Positions 8,196 to 15,967 of a stretch of 64,000 nucleotides of DNA are shown piece by piece. The notes beneath the pieces were generated by a model. That model ran no database searches. It was given only the letters and a program-made list of their open reading frames with translations, and was not told the DNA's origin. Every line of letters starts with the position of its first letter. The stretch's first letter is position 1. A program made the position numbers and the translations under genes. The stretch comes from Winogradskyella psychrotolerans (GTDB lineage Bacteria; Bacteroidota; Bacteroidia; Flavobacteriales; Flavobacteriaceae): NCBI RefSeq assembly GCF_018860545.1, contig NZ_JAHKPN010000003.1:1-64000 (forward strand), in the 5' to 3' direction.

Positions 8196-9068
8196 TTAGA
8201 TGAAAGGAGCTTCAATAGGTAACACCTTTACTTTTCGAGTTTTAATATTGTATTCATCGCCATTAGATAAAACATGGATGGTAAGATTTGCCATCGTCAT
8301 TGGAGTGCCTTCTTCTAGGATTTTTTCGTTGTTATGGGTTAGGGTACTTCCATCAAAAACAATCACCATTCCAGAGCCAATAACCGTGCAATCGTTTCCG
8401 TTTTTAATAATCATGCCAGTATCTTCTGCCAATCCAAATCCTATTAGATTCGGGAATTTTGCCACCGCTTCACTCTGTCTTCCAAAGCGACCACGACGAA
8501 TAAAATGGGTATCTATGATTAATTCAGGAATCAAGCCTAAACCTTTATACATATTAACAGCACCTTTAATAAAGGATTCCGAAGCACTTCCGCCTGCAAT
8601 CATTTCGTTGGCCATGGCCATAGCGCCAGCACTGGTACCTGCGATAACAAAACCAGCTTCATTAACGAAGCGTTCCGCTAAAATGGTGTGGATGATAGTC
8701 CCGCCAATTTTATCGGTAATCTTAGATTGGTCACCACCAGAAAACATCACGCAATCCGCATTTTTAATCAGCTGAATGGCATGTTCAGTTTCAGAATCTT
8801 CTCTCGAACGAATGTCTAAAACGTCCACATTTTTGCAGCCTAAAGTATCAAATGCGGTTAAGTAATTTTCACCCACTTCAAACGGAATACTTGAGGCCGT
8901 AGGCACCACAACAATTTGAGCATCTACACCACCAGCTTCTTTTACCACATGGTATAAAATCCCTTCATCAATAAATTCTAAGGTGTAAATTTCACTTTCC
9001 TCTATACCTTTATCTTCGTTTCCTCCAATAGGTATTAGGGTCCCTTTAATCTTCTGCATAATTTTCAT
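8196..9068 (-). CDS. cphB: Cyanophycinase
   Basis: A 290-residue serine exopeptidase of family S51. The nucleophile Ser (about residue 146) lies in the elbow GTSAGAMAM. The upstream VMFSGGDQSKI motif matches the family oxyanion/substrate loop, and IDTHFIRRGRFGR downstream is the conserved His/Arg-rich segment. The N-terminus KGTLIPIGGNEDKG is typical. It degrades the polymer of Asp backbone and Arg side chains to beta-Asp-Arg dipeptides. There is no signal peptide, so it is intracellular. It is divergent from cyanophycin synthetase with 88 bp between starts. A TATTTTTG -7-like element lies on the minus strand at 9083-9090. The ATG at 9059 is an alternative start. Confidence 0.92.
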   Translation of the reverse strand: MKIMQKIKGTLIPIGGNEDKGIEESEIYTLEFIDEGILYHVVKEAGGVDAQIVVVPTASSIPFEVGENYLTAFDTLGCKNVDVLDIRSREDSETEHAIQLIKNADCVMFSGGDQSKITDKIGGTIIHTILAERFVNEAGFVIAGTSAGAMAMANEMIAGGSASESFIKGAVNMYKGLGLIPELIIDTHFIRRGRFGRQSEAVAKFPNLIGFGLAEDTGMIIKNGNDCTVIGSGMVIVFDGSTLTHNNEKILEEGTPMTMANLTIHVLSNGDEYNIKTRKVKVLPIEAPFI

Positions 9069-9082
9069 CTAAAAATATAGGG

Positions 9083-9090
9083 CAAAAATA
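9083..9090 (-). promoter_or_regulatory. Possible -7 element for cphB
   Basis: On the minus strand TATTTTTG (TAnnTTTG) lies 14 nt upstream of the ATG at 9068, inside the 88-bp divergent cphB-cphA spacer. No clear -33 TTTG is seen. Confidence 0.35.
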
Positions 9091-9156
9091 AGCCAATTTT
9101 TTTAGTGAAAAATACTATATTTAGAATCTTTCACTAACTAAAACAAACCAACCAAC

Positions 9157-11799
9157 ATGAAAATACGCGAAATCAATGCGATGAGAGGCCCTAATTATTG
9201 GTCTGTAAGACGACATAAATTAATAGTAATGGTTCTCGATCTCGAAGAGATGGAGGAGTTGCCTTCTAATAAAATTGAAGGATTCCCAGAACGATTAAAA
9301 GCTATGTTTCCAAGTATGTATTCCCATCGTTGTTCTGAAGGTTGTGAAGGTGGATTTTTTATGCGTGTGGATGATGGGACTTGGATGGGTCATATTATTG
9401 AGCATATTGCTTTAGAAATCCAGACCCTTGCAGGTATGGACACAGGCTTTGGAAGAACCAGAGGTTATGGCGAGCATGGAGTTTACAGTGTGGTGTTTTC
9501 ATATATGGAAGAATCCGTTGGACGATTTGCAGCGAAAGCAGCCGTTAGAATTTGTGAAGCCTTAATTGCAGGTGAAGCCTATGATATGTCTGATGATATT
9601 CAGGAAATGCGGGAATTGCGTGAAGCCGATCGTTTAGGACCAAGTACAGGATCTATTGTTGAAGAAGCTGAAGCACGAGGAATTCCTTGGATTCGATTAA
9701 ATAAATATTCACTCTGTCAATTAGGTTATGGAGCGAACCAAAAACGTATTCAAGCCACTGTAACTTCTGAAACGAGTAGTATTGGTGTAGAATTGGCCTG
9801 TGATAAAGAAGATACCAAGTATTTATTAGAACAAGCTGAGGTTGAGGTGCCTCGTGGAGATATTATTAGAAGAGAACGCAGTTTAGAAGAGGCTTGCCGT
9901 TATGTAGGTTACCCTTTGGTGATTAAACCTATTGATGGCAATCATGGTCGTGGTATTACTGTAGATATTCAAAATTATGATGATGCTTTGGCGGCTTTTC
10001 ATCATGCCAAAGCGAGTTCTAAAAGTGGAGCTATTATTGTCGAAAAGTTTATTGTTGGGGAAGATTACAGGTTACTAGTTATTAATAATAAGTTAGTCGC
10101 CGGAGCCATTAGAACTCCTGCCCATGTGATTGGAGATGGCTCATCTACAGTTCAAGAATTAATAGATAACGTGAATAGTGATCCGCGTCGTGGTTTTGGA
10201 CATGAAAATGTATTGACAAAAATCACTACAAACGAATTAACACAGACCATTATTAAAGATGCAGGATATACTTTAGATTCCGTGATTCCTGAAGGTGAGC
10301 GTTTAATATTAAAAGACACCGCCAATTTAAGTACAGGCGGAACCGCTGAAGATATCACGGACATTATACATCCGGCAAACGTGAGCATGGCAGAGCGTAT
10401 TTCTAAAATTATAGATTTAGATATCTGTGGTATTGATATTATGACGACTGATATTTCGCAGCCCTTATCGGAAACCGGAGGAGCTGTCTTGGAAGTTAAT
10501 GCAGGTCCAGGATTTAGAATGCACTTGGCTCCAACATCTGGATTGCCAAGAAATGTAGCCGCTCCAGTGATTGATAAATTATTTCCTCAAAAAGGAGATA
10601 CAGGTCGTATTCCTATTATCGCGATTACAGGAACCAATGGCAAAACAACCACCTCTAGATTAATGGCTCATATTGCCAAAATGAATGGGTATCGTGTGGG
10701 GTATACTACCAGTGATGGTGTGTATATTCAGAATCGCTTATTAATGACGGGTGATTGTACAGGGCCTGCAAGTGCAGAATTTGTATTAAAAGATCCGACG
10801 GTGAATTTTGCGGTTTTAGAATGTGCACGAGGCGGTTTATTAAGAGCAGGTTTAGGCTTTAAAAAATGTGATGTGGCTATTGTAACCAATGTTGCAGCAG
10901 ATCATTTAGGTTTAAAAGGTATTCATACCATCGATCAATTGGCCAAAGTCAAAGGAGTTGTACCAGAAACCGTGTTACCAGATGGCTATGCGATTTTAAA
11001 TGCCGATGATGATTTGGTTTATGATATGCGTAGAAGTGTAGATTGTAATGTGGCTTTATTTTCTATGGATGAAAATAATCCTAGAATAAAAGCTTTACAA
11101 CGTCTTAATGGGATTACAGCAATCTACGAAAATGGTTATGTGACTATTTGTAGAGGGGAATGGAAAATGCGCTTAATGAAAGCAGAAAACATTCCGTTGA
11201 CTTATGGTGGGAAAGCTAAATTCATGATTCAAAATGTGCTGGCTGCAATTTTAGGAGCGCATGTGCACGGTATTAGTATTGAAGATATGAAAGCAGGATT
11301 AGAAACGTTTATTCCTTCAGCTTCACAGACACCTGGTCGTTTGAATTTATTTAAGTTTAAAGATTTCTCTATCCTATTAGATTATGCTCATAATCCTGCA
11401 GGAATGCGGGCTTTACAAGCCTTTACAAACGAACTTGATGCGACCGTAAAAGTCGGAATTATTGCAGGTATTGGTGACAGACGTGTAGAAGATAATAACG
11501 AAATGGGAGCGATTGCAGCAGACATGTTTGATGAAATTATTATTAGACAAGACAAACGTTTAAGAGGTAAAACAGAACAAGAGCTCATTAAGATGCTCGA
11601 TGATGGGATTAAAAAACGAGATCCTAATAAGAAGACGACTATAATTCCTTCGGAGAAAGAAGCAATTAAATATGCCGTAAAGAATGCGGTAAAAGGCTCA
11701 TTGATTGTTTTATGTAGTGATGTGATTCCAGATGCTTTAGAATTGGTGAAGAAATTTAAAGAGCAAGAAGCGAATGGAGAACTCAATTATGCGGATTAG
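9157..11799 (+). CDS. cphA: Cyanophycin synthetase
   Basis: At 880 residues this is the full length of the family. The N-terminal domain (1-160, RGPNYWSVRRHKLIVM, GHIIEHIALEIQ) precedes an ATP-grasp domain (about 220-475, PLVIKPIDGNHGRGI, VLEVNAGPGFRMH) that adds Asp to the backbone. The C-terminal half is Mur-ligase-like, with the P-loop GTNGKTTTSRL at about residue 490 and LDYAHNPAGMRALQ near 745; it adds Arg to the side chain. The enzyme makes cyanophycin, an insoluble N storage polymer, without a ribosome. Together with cphB and iaaA this gives a complete make-and-degrade set in one locus. A bidirectional terminator follows at 11827. Confidence 0.95.
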   Translation: MKIREINAMRGPNYWSVRRHKLIVMVLDLEEMEELPSNKIEGFPERLKAMFPSMYSHRCSEGCEGGFFMRVDDGTWMGHIIEHIALEIQTLAGMDTGFGRTRGYGEHGVYSVVFSYMEESVGRFAAKAAVRICEALIAGEAYDMSDDIQEMRELREADRLGPSTGSIVEEAEARGIPWIRLNKYSLCQLGYGANQKRIQATVTSETSSIGVELACDKEDTKYLLEQAEVEVPRGDIIRRERSLEEACRYVGYPLVIKPIDGNHGRGITVDIQNYDDALAAFHHAKASSKSGAIIVEKFIVGEDYRLLVINNKLVAGAIRTPAHVIGDGSSTVQELIDNVNSDPRRGFGHENVLTKITTNELTQTIIKDAGYTLDSVIPEGERLILKDTANLSTGGTAEDITDIIHPANVSMAERISKIIDLDICGIDIMTTDISQPLSETGGAVLEVNAGPGFRMHLAPTSGLPRNVAAPVIDKLFPQKGDTGRIPIIAITGTNGKTTTSRLMAHIAKMNGYRVGYTTSDGVYIQNRLLMTGDCTGPASAEFVLKDPTVNFAVLECARGGLLRAGLGFKKCDVAIVTNVAADHLGLKGIHTIDQLAKVKGVVPETVLPDGYAILNADDDLVYDMRRSVDCNVALFSMDENNPRIKALQRLNGITAIYENGYVTICRGEWKMRLMKAENIPLTYGGKAKFMIQNVLAAILGAHVHGISIEDMKAGLETFIPSASQTPGRLNLFKFKDFSILLDYAHNPAGMRALQAFTNELDATVKVGIIAGIGDRRVEDNNEMGAIAADMFDEIIIRQDKRLRGKTEQELIKMLDDGIKKRDPNKKTTIIPSEKEAIKYAVKNAVKGSLIVLCSDVIPDALELVKKFKEQEANGELNYAD

Positions 11800-11826
11800 T
11801 ACTTTTGGAACAGTTTAAAACAGTAA

Positions 11827-11856
11827 AAGCCGAAACGTGAGTTTCGGCTTTTTTTA
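11827..11856. terminator. Bidirectional terminator after cphA
   Basis: GCCGAAAC-GTGA-GTTTCGGC is an 8-bp stem followed by seven T, with A-rich sequence upstream. It lies between the convergent cphA stop (11799) and the 86-residue gene stop (11891). A sister copy at 12761 has the loop in opposite orientation. Confidence 0.85.
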
Positions 11857-11890
11857 TATATGGTTAATAGCGGGTAATCTTTTTAATGAC

Positions 11891-12151
11891 CTAACAAAGC
11901 TTTTTAGTCTTCACTCTAATTTGAAGACTTTTTCTAAACGTTTTAATACTGATAATTTCAGTATTCTTTTTACGATTCATTCTTAAAACCTTAGCTTTAA
12001 TTTCAGAAGAAATAGCAGCGTCGCTAGATTCAGCTTTTACGGTTTTAGAGGTTTCAACAACTTCAGTTTCATTATTAACGATGACGTCTTGTTGTGCGAA
12101 ACTTGCTAAAGACATTGTTAAAAATAATATGATGAATACACCTTTTTTCAT
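11891..12151 (-). CDS. Small secreted protein, duplicated (copy 1)
   Basis: An 86-residue protein with a clear signal peptide (MKKGVFIILFLTMSLASFAQ). The acidic/Ser-Thr-rich middle (NNETEVVETSKTVKAESSD) leads to a basic C-terminus (KAKVLRMNRKKN ... RKSLQIRVKTKKLC) ending in a single Cys. The mature form would be about 66 residues, exported to the periplasm or beyond. It differs from the copy at 12823-13083 at only five positions (V5L, A40S, I51V, R57K, T63N), all conservative except T63N. No family recognised. Confidence 0.72.
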   Translation of the reverse strand: MKKGVFIILFLTMSLASFAQQDVIVNNETEVVETSKTVKAESSDAAISSEIKAKVLRMNRKKNTEIISIKTFRKSLQIRVKTKKLC

Positions 12152-12428
12152 AATCGTAAGAAGCTATGTTTGTTTTAACTTCGAGTCAAAGAAACACAAG
12201 ATATCTCATGTGAATTAAATTTTTAGATGAAGCATATCGATAAACGGTTAAGTGGTAAGTGCTAACAAAAAGCACCGATGAAATACACTATTTGCGTCGG
12301 TAGCCCTTTAAATAGGTTAGTTTTTAGGGTGAATGTTATTTTTTAAAAGATTAAAAACACTTCTGGTTGGGTTTTATCGATGAAATGCATAAAATATGCT
12401 TGAAGCGCCTATAAACACTTTAATATTC

Positions 12429-12750
12429 TATCTAAATTTAGGAATTCCGAATATTATGAAATGTTTAAAGGATAAATCAAAAATCTATATGCTATTGGCT
12501 ACTACAGATCCACTGAACAACTAAAACGGTCATCAAACTTAAGGCTAGTATTGAATCCTTTTTAAAGTTAACATTCAAGCCGCATGACCTCGAAGGTTAT
12601 AATTTGATGCTCTAAGTTGAGTCTTGATGCTTTATAATTGATTGGGACGTTAGAGCTAAAAATGCTAATGCTAAATTGAATGATATGGACGAAAGCAACG
12701 GTTTTAAAATTGGAAACATTTGAAATCGTACTTAAAAAATTTCCAGCTAA
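12429..12750 (+). pseudogene. Decayed 5' fragment of aldehyde dehydrogenase
   Basis: At the 932-bp offset this aligns with the start of the gene at 13361. One frame reads FRNSEYYEMFKG-stop-IKNLYAIG, against FSNNPYYDLFSKQSINQYAVG in the intact enzyme, then LKRSSNL against LKTLTNL. Further on, DNA such as ACGAAAGCAA still matches. It has in-frame stops and no promoter-proximal ATG of its own. It explains most of the 670-bp gap between the two 86-residue genes. Confidence 0.72.
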
Positions 12751-12758
12751 AAACAAGA

Positions 12759-12788
12759 AAGCCGAAACTCACGTTCCGGCTTTCTTTA
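12759..12788. terminator. Duplicated terminator hairpin
   Basis: GCCGAAAC-TCAC-GTTCCGGC with T-rich flank. It is the 932-bp-offset sister of the hairpin at 11829, but the loop is the reverse complement (TCAC against GTGA). It follows the stop of the second 86-residue gene (12823, minus). Confidence 0.7.
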
Positions 12789-12822
12789 ATAATATATGGT
12801 TAATAGCATTTCTTATAGTATT

Positions 12823-13083
12823 CTAACAAAGCTTTTTAGTCTTCACTCTAATTTGAAGACTTTTTCTAAACGTTTTGATACTGATAATTTCATTATTCTT
12901 TTTACGATTCATTTTTAAAACCTTAGCTTTAACTTCAGAAGAAATAGCAGCGTCGCTAGATTCAGATTTTACAGTTTTAGAGGTTTCAACAACTTCAGTT
13001 TCATTATTAACGATGACGTCTTGTTGTGCGAAACTTGCTAAAGACATTGTTAAAAATAATATGATGAATAAACCTTTTTTCAT
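12823..13083 (-). CDS. Small secreted protein, duplicated (copy 2)
   Basis: An 86-residue paralog of 11891-12151, with the same signal peptide and the same basic C-terminus ending KTKKLC. The two proteins are identical at 81 of 86 positions, while the aldehyde dehydrogenase fragment duplicated with them has decayed into stops. That contrast suggests both small genes are under selection. The 277-bp gap to the aldehyde dehydrogenase start (13361, divergent) carries two of the 102-bp-spaced motifs. Function unknown. Confidence 0.72.
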   Translation of the reverse strand: MKKGLFIILFLTMSLASFAQQDVIVNNETEVVETSKTVKSESSDAAISSEVKAKVLKMNRKKNNEIISIKTFRKSLQIRVKTKKLC

Positions 13084-13360
13084 AATCGTAAGACGTTATT
13101 TTTGTTTTAACTTCGGGTCAAAGAAACGCAACATATCTTGTGTGAATGAAATTTTTAGATGAAGCATATCGATAAACTGTTAAGTGGTAAAGGGTAGTAA
13201 ATAATATCGTTGAAATACGCAAAATGAGCTTGTAGCCCTTTAAATGCGTTGAGTTAGAAGTTGAACGACATTTTTTTTAAGATAAAAAACACTTTGAGAT
13301 CCGTTTTGTCGATGAACTACGTAAAATGAGCTTGAAACACTTGTAAATAGAGAAATTATT

Positions 13361-14773
13361 ATGGATGATTTTAGTAATAACCCTTATTATGACTTATTTT
13401 CAAAACAAAGCATAAATCAATATGCCGTAGGGAATCGTACTTATAAAGAAAGGCTTAAAACGTTAACTAACCTACAGCAGGCCATTGAGGGGACTTATAG
13501 AACTCAAATTCAAGACGCCTTGCATAAGGATTTAGGGAAACCAGTATTAGAAACTGAGCTCACTGAAATCTACGCCATTGTAGGTGATATAAAACATGCT
13601 AAAAAGCATCTGCGTCAATGGATGCGAAAGCAATCTGTTGAAACACCAATGGCTCTATTGGGTTCTAGTGCTTATATAAAGTATGAACCTAAAGGTGTGT
13701 GTTTACTTATATCTCCATGGAATTTTCCTTTCAATCTTACCTTTGGGCCTTTAGTCTCTGCAATTGCAGCTGGTAATACGGTTATTATTAAGCCTTCTGA
13801 GATGACACCAAACTCATCAGCATTAATGGCTAAGATTGTCGCAGATATTTTTCCTGAAGATGAAGTCGCCGTTCTACAAGGTGAAGTGGACGTTTCTACG
13901 CAATTACTAAAACTACCTTTTAACCATATCTTTTTTACAGGGTCTCCACAAGTGGGTAAGATTGTAATGAAAGCCGCATCGCAACATTTAGCTTCGGTAA
14001 CCTTAGAATTAGGTGGGAAATCACCAACTATTATAGATCAAACAGCTAACATAGATAAAGCGGCTAAAAAAATAATGTGGGCGAAATTTCTGAACTGTGG
14101 ACAAATTTGTGTGTCTCCAGATTATGTTTTAATAGATGAGCATGTAAAAGCACAATTTATAGACGCTTGCAAAAAATGGCTTCAAACGTTTTATAACGAT
14201 AATCCTAAAGCCTCAGCGTCTTATGGTAGAATCGTTACTGATAAACACTTTGAACGTTTAAGTTCGTATTTAGACAATGCAAAAACATTAAATGCCAAAT
14301 TTGAAGTTGGAGGAGACACCGATAGTACTTCAAAATATATAGCACCTACAATCATTTCCGATTTAAAACCAGAAGCTCAATTACTCGAAGATGAAATTTT
14401 CGGACCAATTTTACCGATTGTAACCTATGATAGTCTAGATATGGCCATGGCCTACATTAATTCTAAGCCGCGACCATTAGCGCTATATATTTACAGTAAA
14501 AGTAAAGCGAATACGAATACGATTTTAAATAACACTAGGGCAGGAGGGACGTGTATTAATAATAGTGTGCTCCATTATACCAATCATAATTTGCCGTTTG
14601 GAGGGGTTAATAATAGTGGTATTGGTAAAAGCCATGGGTTTTTTGGCTTTAAAGCGTTTAGTAATGAGCGTGCCGTGATGAAACAACACACGTTTGGGGT
14701 TACCGAGCTATTGTTTCCACCTTATTCGGGATTTAAAGAGAAGTTGGCACGATTGACTATTAAGTGGTTTTAG
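13361..14773 (+). CDS. Aldehyde dehydrogenase, ALDH3-like
   Basis: A 470-residue soluble NAD(P)-dependent aldehyde dehydrogenase. Visible motifs are PWNFPF, the coenzyme-binding FFTGSPQVGK, the general-base Glu in LELGGKSP and the catalytic Cys in GQICVSPDY (about residue 250, preceded by another Cys at 246). EIFGPILPIV and FGGVNNSGIG follow near the C-terminus. Length and the CxSPDY signature fit family 3 (fatty/aromatic aldehyde dehydrogenases) rather than betaine-type enzymes. The substrate cannot be read from the sequence. It has no operon partner: the flanking genes are on the other strand. The 932-bp duplication endpoint lies about 110 codons into this gene. Confidence 0.9.
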   Translation: MDDFSNNPYYDLFSKQSINQYAVGNRTYKERLKTLTNLQQAIEGTYRTQIQDALHKDLGKPVLETELTEIYAIVGDIKHAKKHLRQWMRKQSVETPMALLGSSAYIKYEPKGVCLLISPWNFPFNLTFGPLVSAIAAGNTVIIKPSEMTPNSSALMAKIVADIFPEDEVAVLQGEVDVSTQLLKLPFNHIFFTGSPQVGKIVMKAASQHLASVTLELGGKSPTIIDQTANIDKAAKKIMWAKFLNCGQICVSPDYVLIDEHVKAQFIDACKKWLQTFYNDNPKASASYGRIVTDKHFERLSSYLDNAKTLNAKFEVGGDTDSTSKYIAPTIISDLKPEAQLLEDEIFGPILPIVTYDSLDMAMAYINSKPRPLALYIYSKSKANTNTILNNTRAGGTCINNSVLHYTNHNLPFGGVNNSGIGKSHGFFGFKAFSNERAVMKQHTFGVTELLFPPYSGFKEKLARLTIKWF

Positions 14774-14839
14774 AAACTAAGAAAAGTTGCTACTTACATT
14801 GACTTTTTCAAGAACCATTGTGTCTTCAAGCAATTATTA

Positions 14840-15799
14840 TTAATATTTAATACACCAAATAACAGATATATTAATTGGTCTACTTTCAGTGCTACCGGTA
14901 TAAGATCCACCAGAACTAAAAGCATCTATATTAACATTGTGGATATGATCACCATTAGATGCAACATGTATTGTCGGAGTCGTTGAATGGTTATGACTAC
15001 CTGTGCTAGGTGTGTTATAATTATCAGGTCCACTACCTGGTCTTATTAAAAAATATTGGGGTGCGAAAGTTGATGTCGAAAGTTGAAATTTACCTAATTC
15101 ACCTTTTAATTGATGCATATGAGAACCTGTGGTCGTTGAAGTACTAGAGGAAGCAGTAGCTGTATGATTGTGATTTCCATTGGTGGTTGATTCTGTATTT
15201 GGTGGATCAATAGAATGAGTATGATCTGTAAAGGCATTGTCCTGTTGTGTACCTACAGCATCTCCAGTTGTTCCATCTCCTCTGTTATTTCTGGTTAAAG
15301 CGTTAGGGTCATTACCTGCAGCAGCATCATGACCTCTTAAGAATTTGCCTCGATAATCTGGTAGATTAAATGTTGTTGAACCATTTCCTTCTCCATAAGT
15401 AACACCAAGAACCGTAAATAGATCAGCATAGGTGGTTCGGCTTACGGCACTACCGTCGCAAACGAGATAACCCACAGGAGTTGCTGCCATAGGAAATGTA
15501 AAAATTGCACCAATCGGAATGGCGTCTTTGGTTTCATTAAGCAATCGATCCCAAGATAAACCATCATAAAAATAAAAACCTTTTACATCGTTTGTTTGGT
15601 ATACCATAAGTCCTTCGGCAGGACTTATTATTGCTAAGCGATCTAAAGCAGTCATTCTTGGAATTAGTAGTCCTTTGTCATCTGATTCGACATCTAAAAT
15701 ACTTGATGCGTCGGGTGTTGTGGTGCCAATACCAACCTGTGCTTGTAATGAAATTGTAAATGATACTAAGATTGCTAAAGTGTAGAATAGGTATTTCAT
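14840..15799 (-). CDS. Secreted phage-tail-collar-domain protein
   Basis: The start is chosen at the ATG at 15799, which gives the signal peptide MKYLFYTLAILVSFTISLQAQ; the frame is open 48 codons further upstream without a signal. The N-terminal part (VGIGTTTPDASSILDVES ... LIPRMT ... GLMVYQTND ... GFYFYDG) is the tail-fibre-like module common in Bacteroidota surface proteins. The second part (PIGAIFTFPMAATPVGYLVCDG ... YADLFTVLG ... FNLPDYRGKFLRG) is a tail collar domain, followed by a His/Ser/Thr-rich stretch (HNHTATASSSTSTTTGSHMH). No other phage genes are nearby, so it is probably a stand-alone surface protein rather than prophage residue. Confidence 0.8.
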   Translation of the reverse strand: MKYLFYTLAILVSFTISLQAQVGIGTTTPDASSILDVESDDKGLLIPRMTALDRLAIISPAEGLMVYQTNDVKGFYFYDGLSWDRLLNETKDAIPIGAIFTFPMAATPVGYLVCDGSAVSRTTYADLFTVLGVTYGEGNGSTTFNLPDYRGKFLRGHDAAAGNDPNALTRNNRGDGTTGDAVGTQQDNAFTDHTHSIDPPNTESTTNGNHNHTATASSSTSTTTGSHMHQLKGELGKFQLSTSTFAPQYFLIRPGSGPDNYNTPSTGSHNHSTTPTIHVASNGDHIHNVNIDAFSSGGSYTGSTESRPINISVIWCIKY

Positions 15800-15967
15800 T
15801 GAATTGATTTTACAGTTGACATTAAAACCGTATCTAGTTAAGCGTAAAGTTTCTTGTTGTAATCCGCTTATTATAGTTTCGTTTAGTTCGGCTAAATAAT
15901 ATTTAATACTGTTGTAATAGGATGGTAATATTAATATCGCCAACCTATACAGTTTTAGCTTATAACT

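Larger units (their letters stand above)
12276..13350. repeat. Four-copy upstream motif, two per duplicated unit
   Basis: A motif of roughly 40 bp beginning CGATGAAATAC or a variant, with a GCTTGTAGCCC-like segment about 20 nt later, occurs at 12276, 12378, 13208 and 13310. The two copies in each unit are exactly 102 bp apart. They sit 125-230 bp upstream of each 86-residue gene start and, in copy 2, just upstream of the aldehyde dehydrogenase start. Role unknown; regulatory repeats or recombination residue. Confidence 0.5.
11829..13692. repeat. 932-bp tandem duplication (two diverged copies)
   Basis: Copy 1 is about 11829-12760 and copy 2 about 12761-13692. The offset is exactly 932 bp at every anchor compared: the terminator hairpin (11829/12761), both ends of the 86-residue genes (11891/12823, 12151/13083) and the two upstream sub-repeats (12276/13208, 12378/13310). 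Copy 2 runs into the intact aldehyde dehydrogenase gene; the matching part of copy 1 is a decayed fragment of it. Confidence 0.8.

Noticed and set aside
12429-12750. Insertion-sequence fragment in the gap
   Set aside because: First considered as a degenerate transposase, but the 932-bp offset alignment shows it is the decayed 5' end of the adjacent aldehyde dehydrogenase gene.
12568-12756. 62-codon minus-strand frame between the duplicated genes
   Set aside because: It is antisense to the decayed aldehyde dehydrogenase fragment and has no independent support.
14840-15799. Prophage remnant
   Set aside because: Only a tail-collar-like domain with a signal peptide is present. No integrase, capsid or other tail genes lie nearby, and such stand-alone proteins are common in Bacteroidota.
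15800-15943. 48-codon N-terminal extension of the tail-collar protein
   Set aside because: The internal ATG at 15799 begins a standard signal peptide; the extension is polar and unlike any domain.
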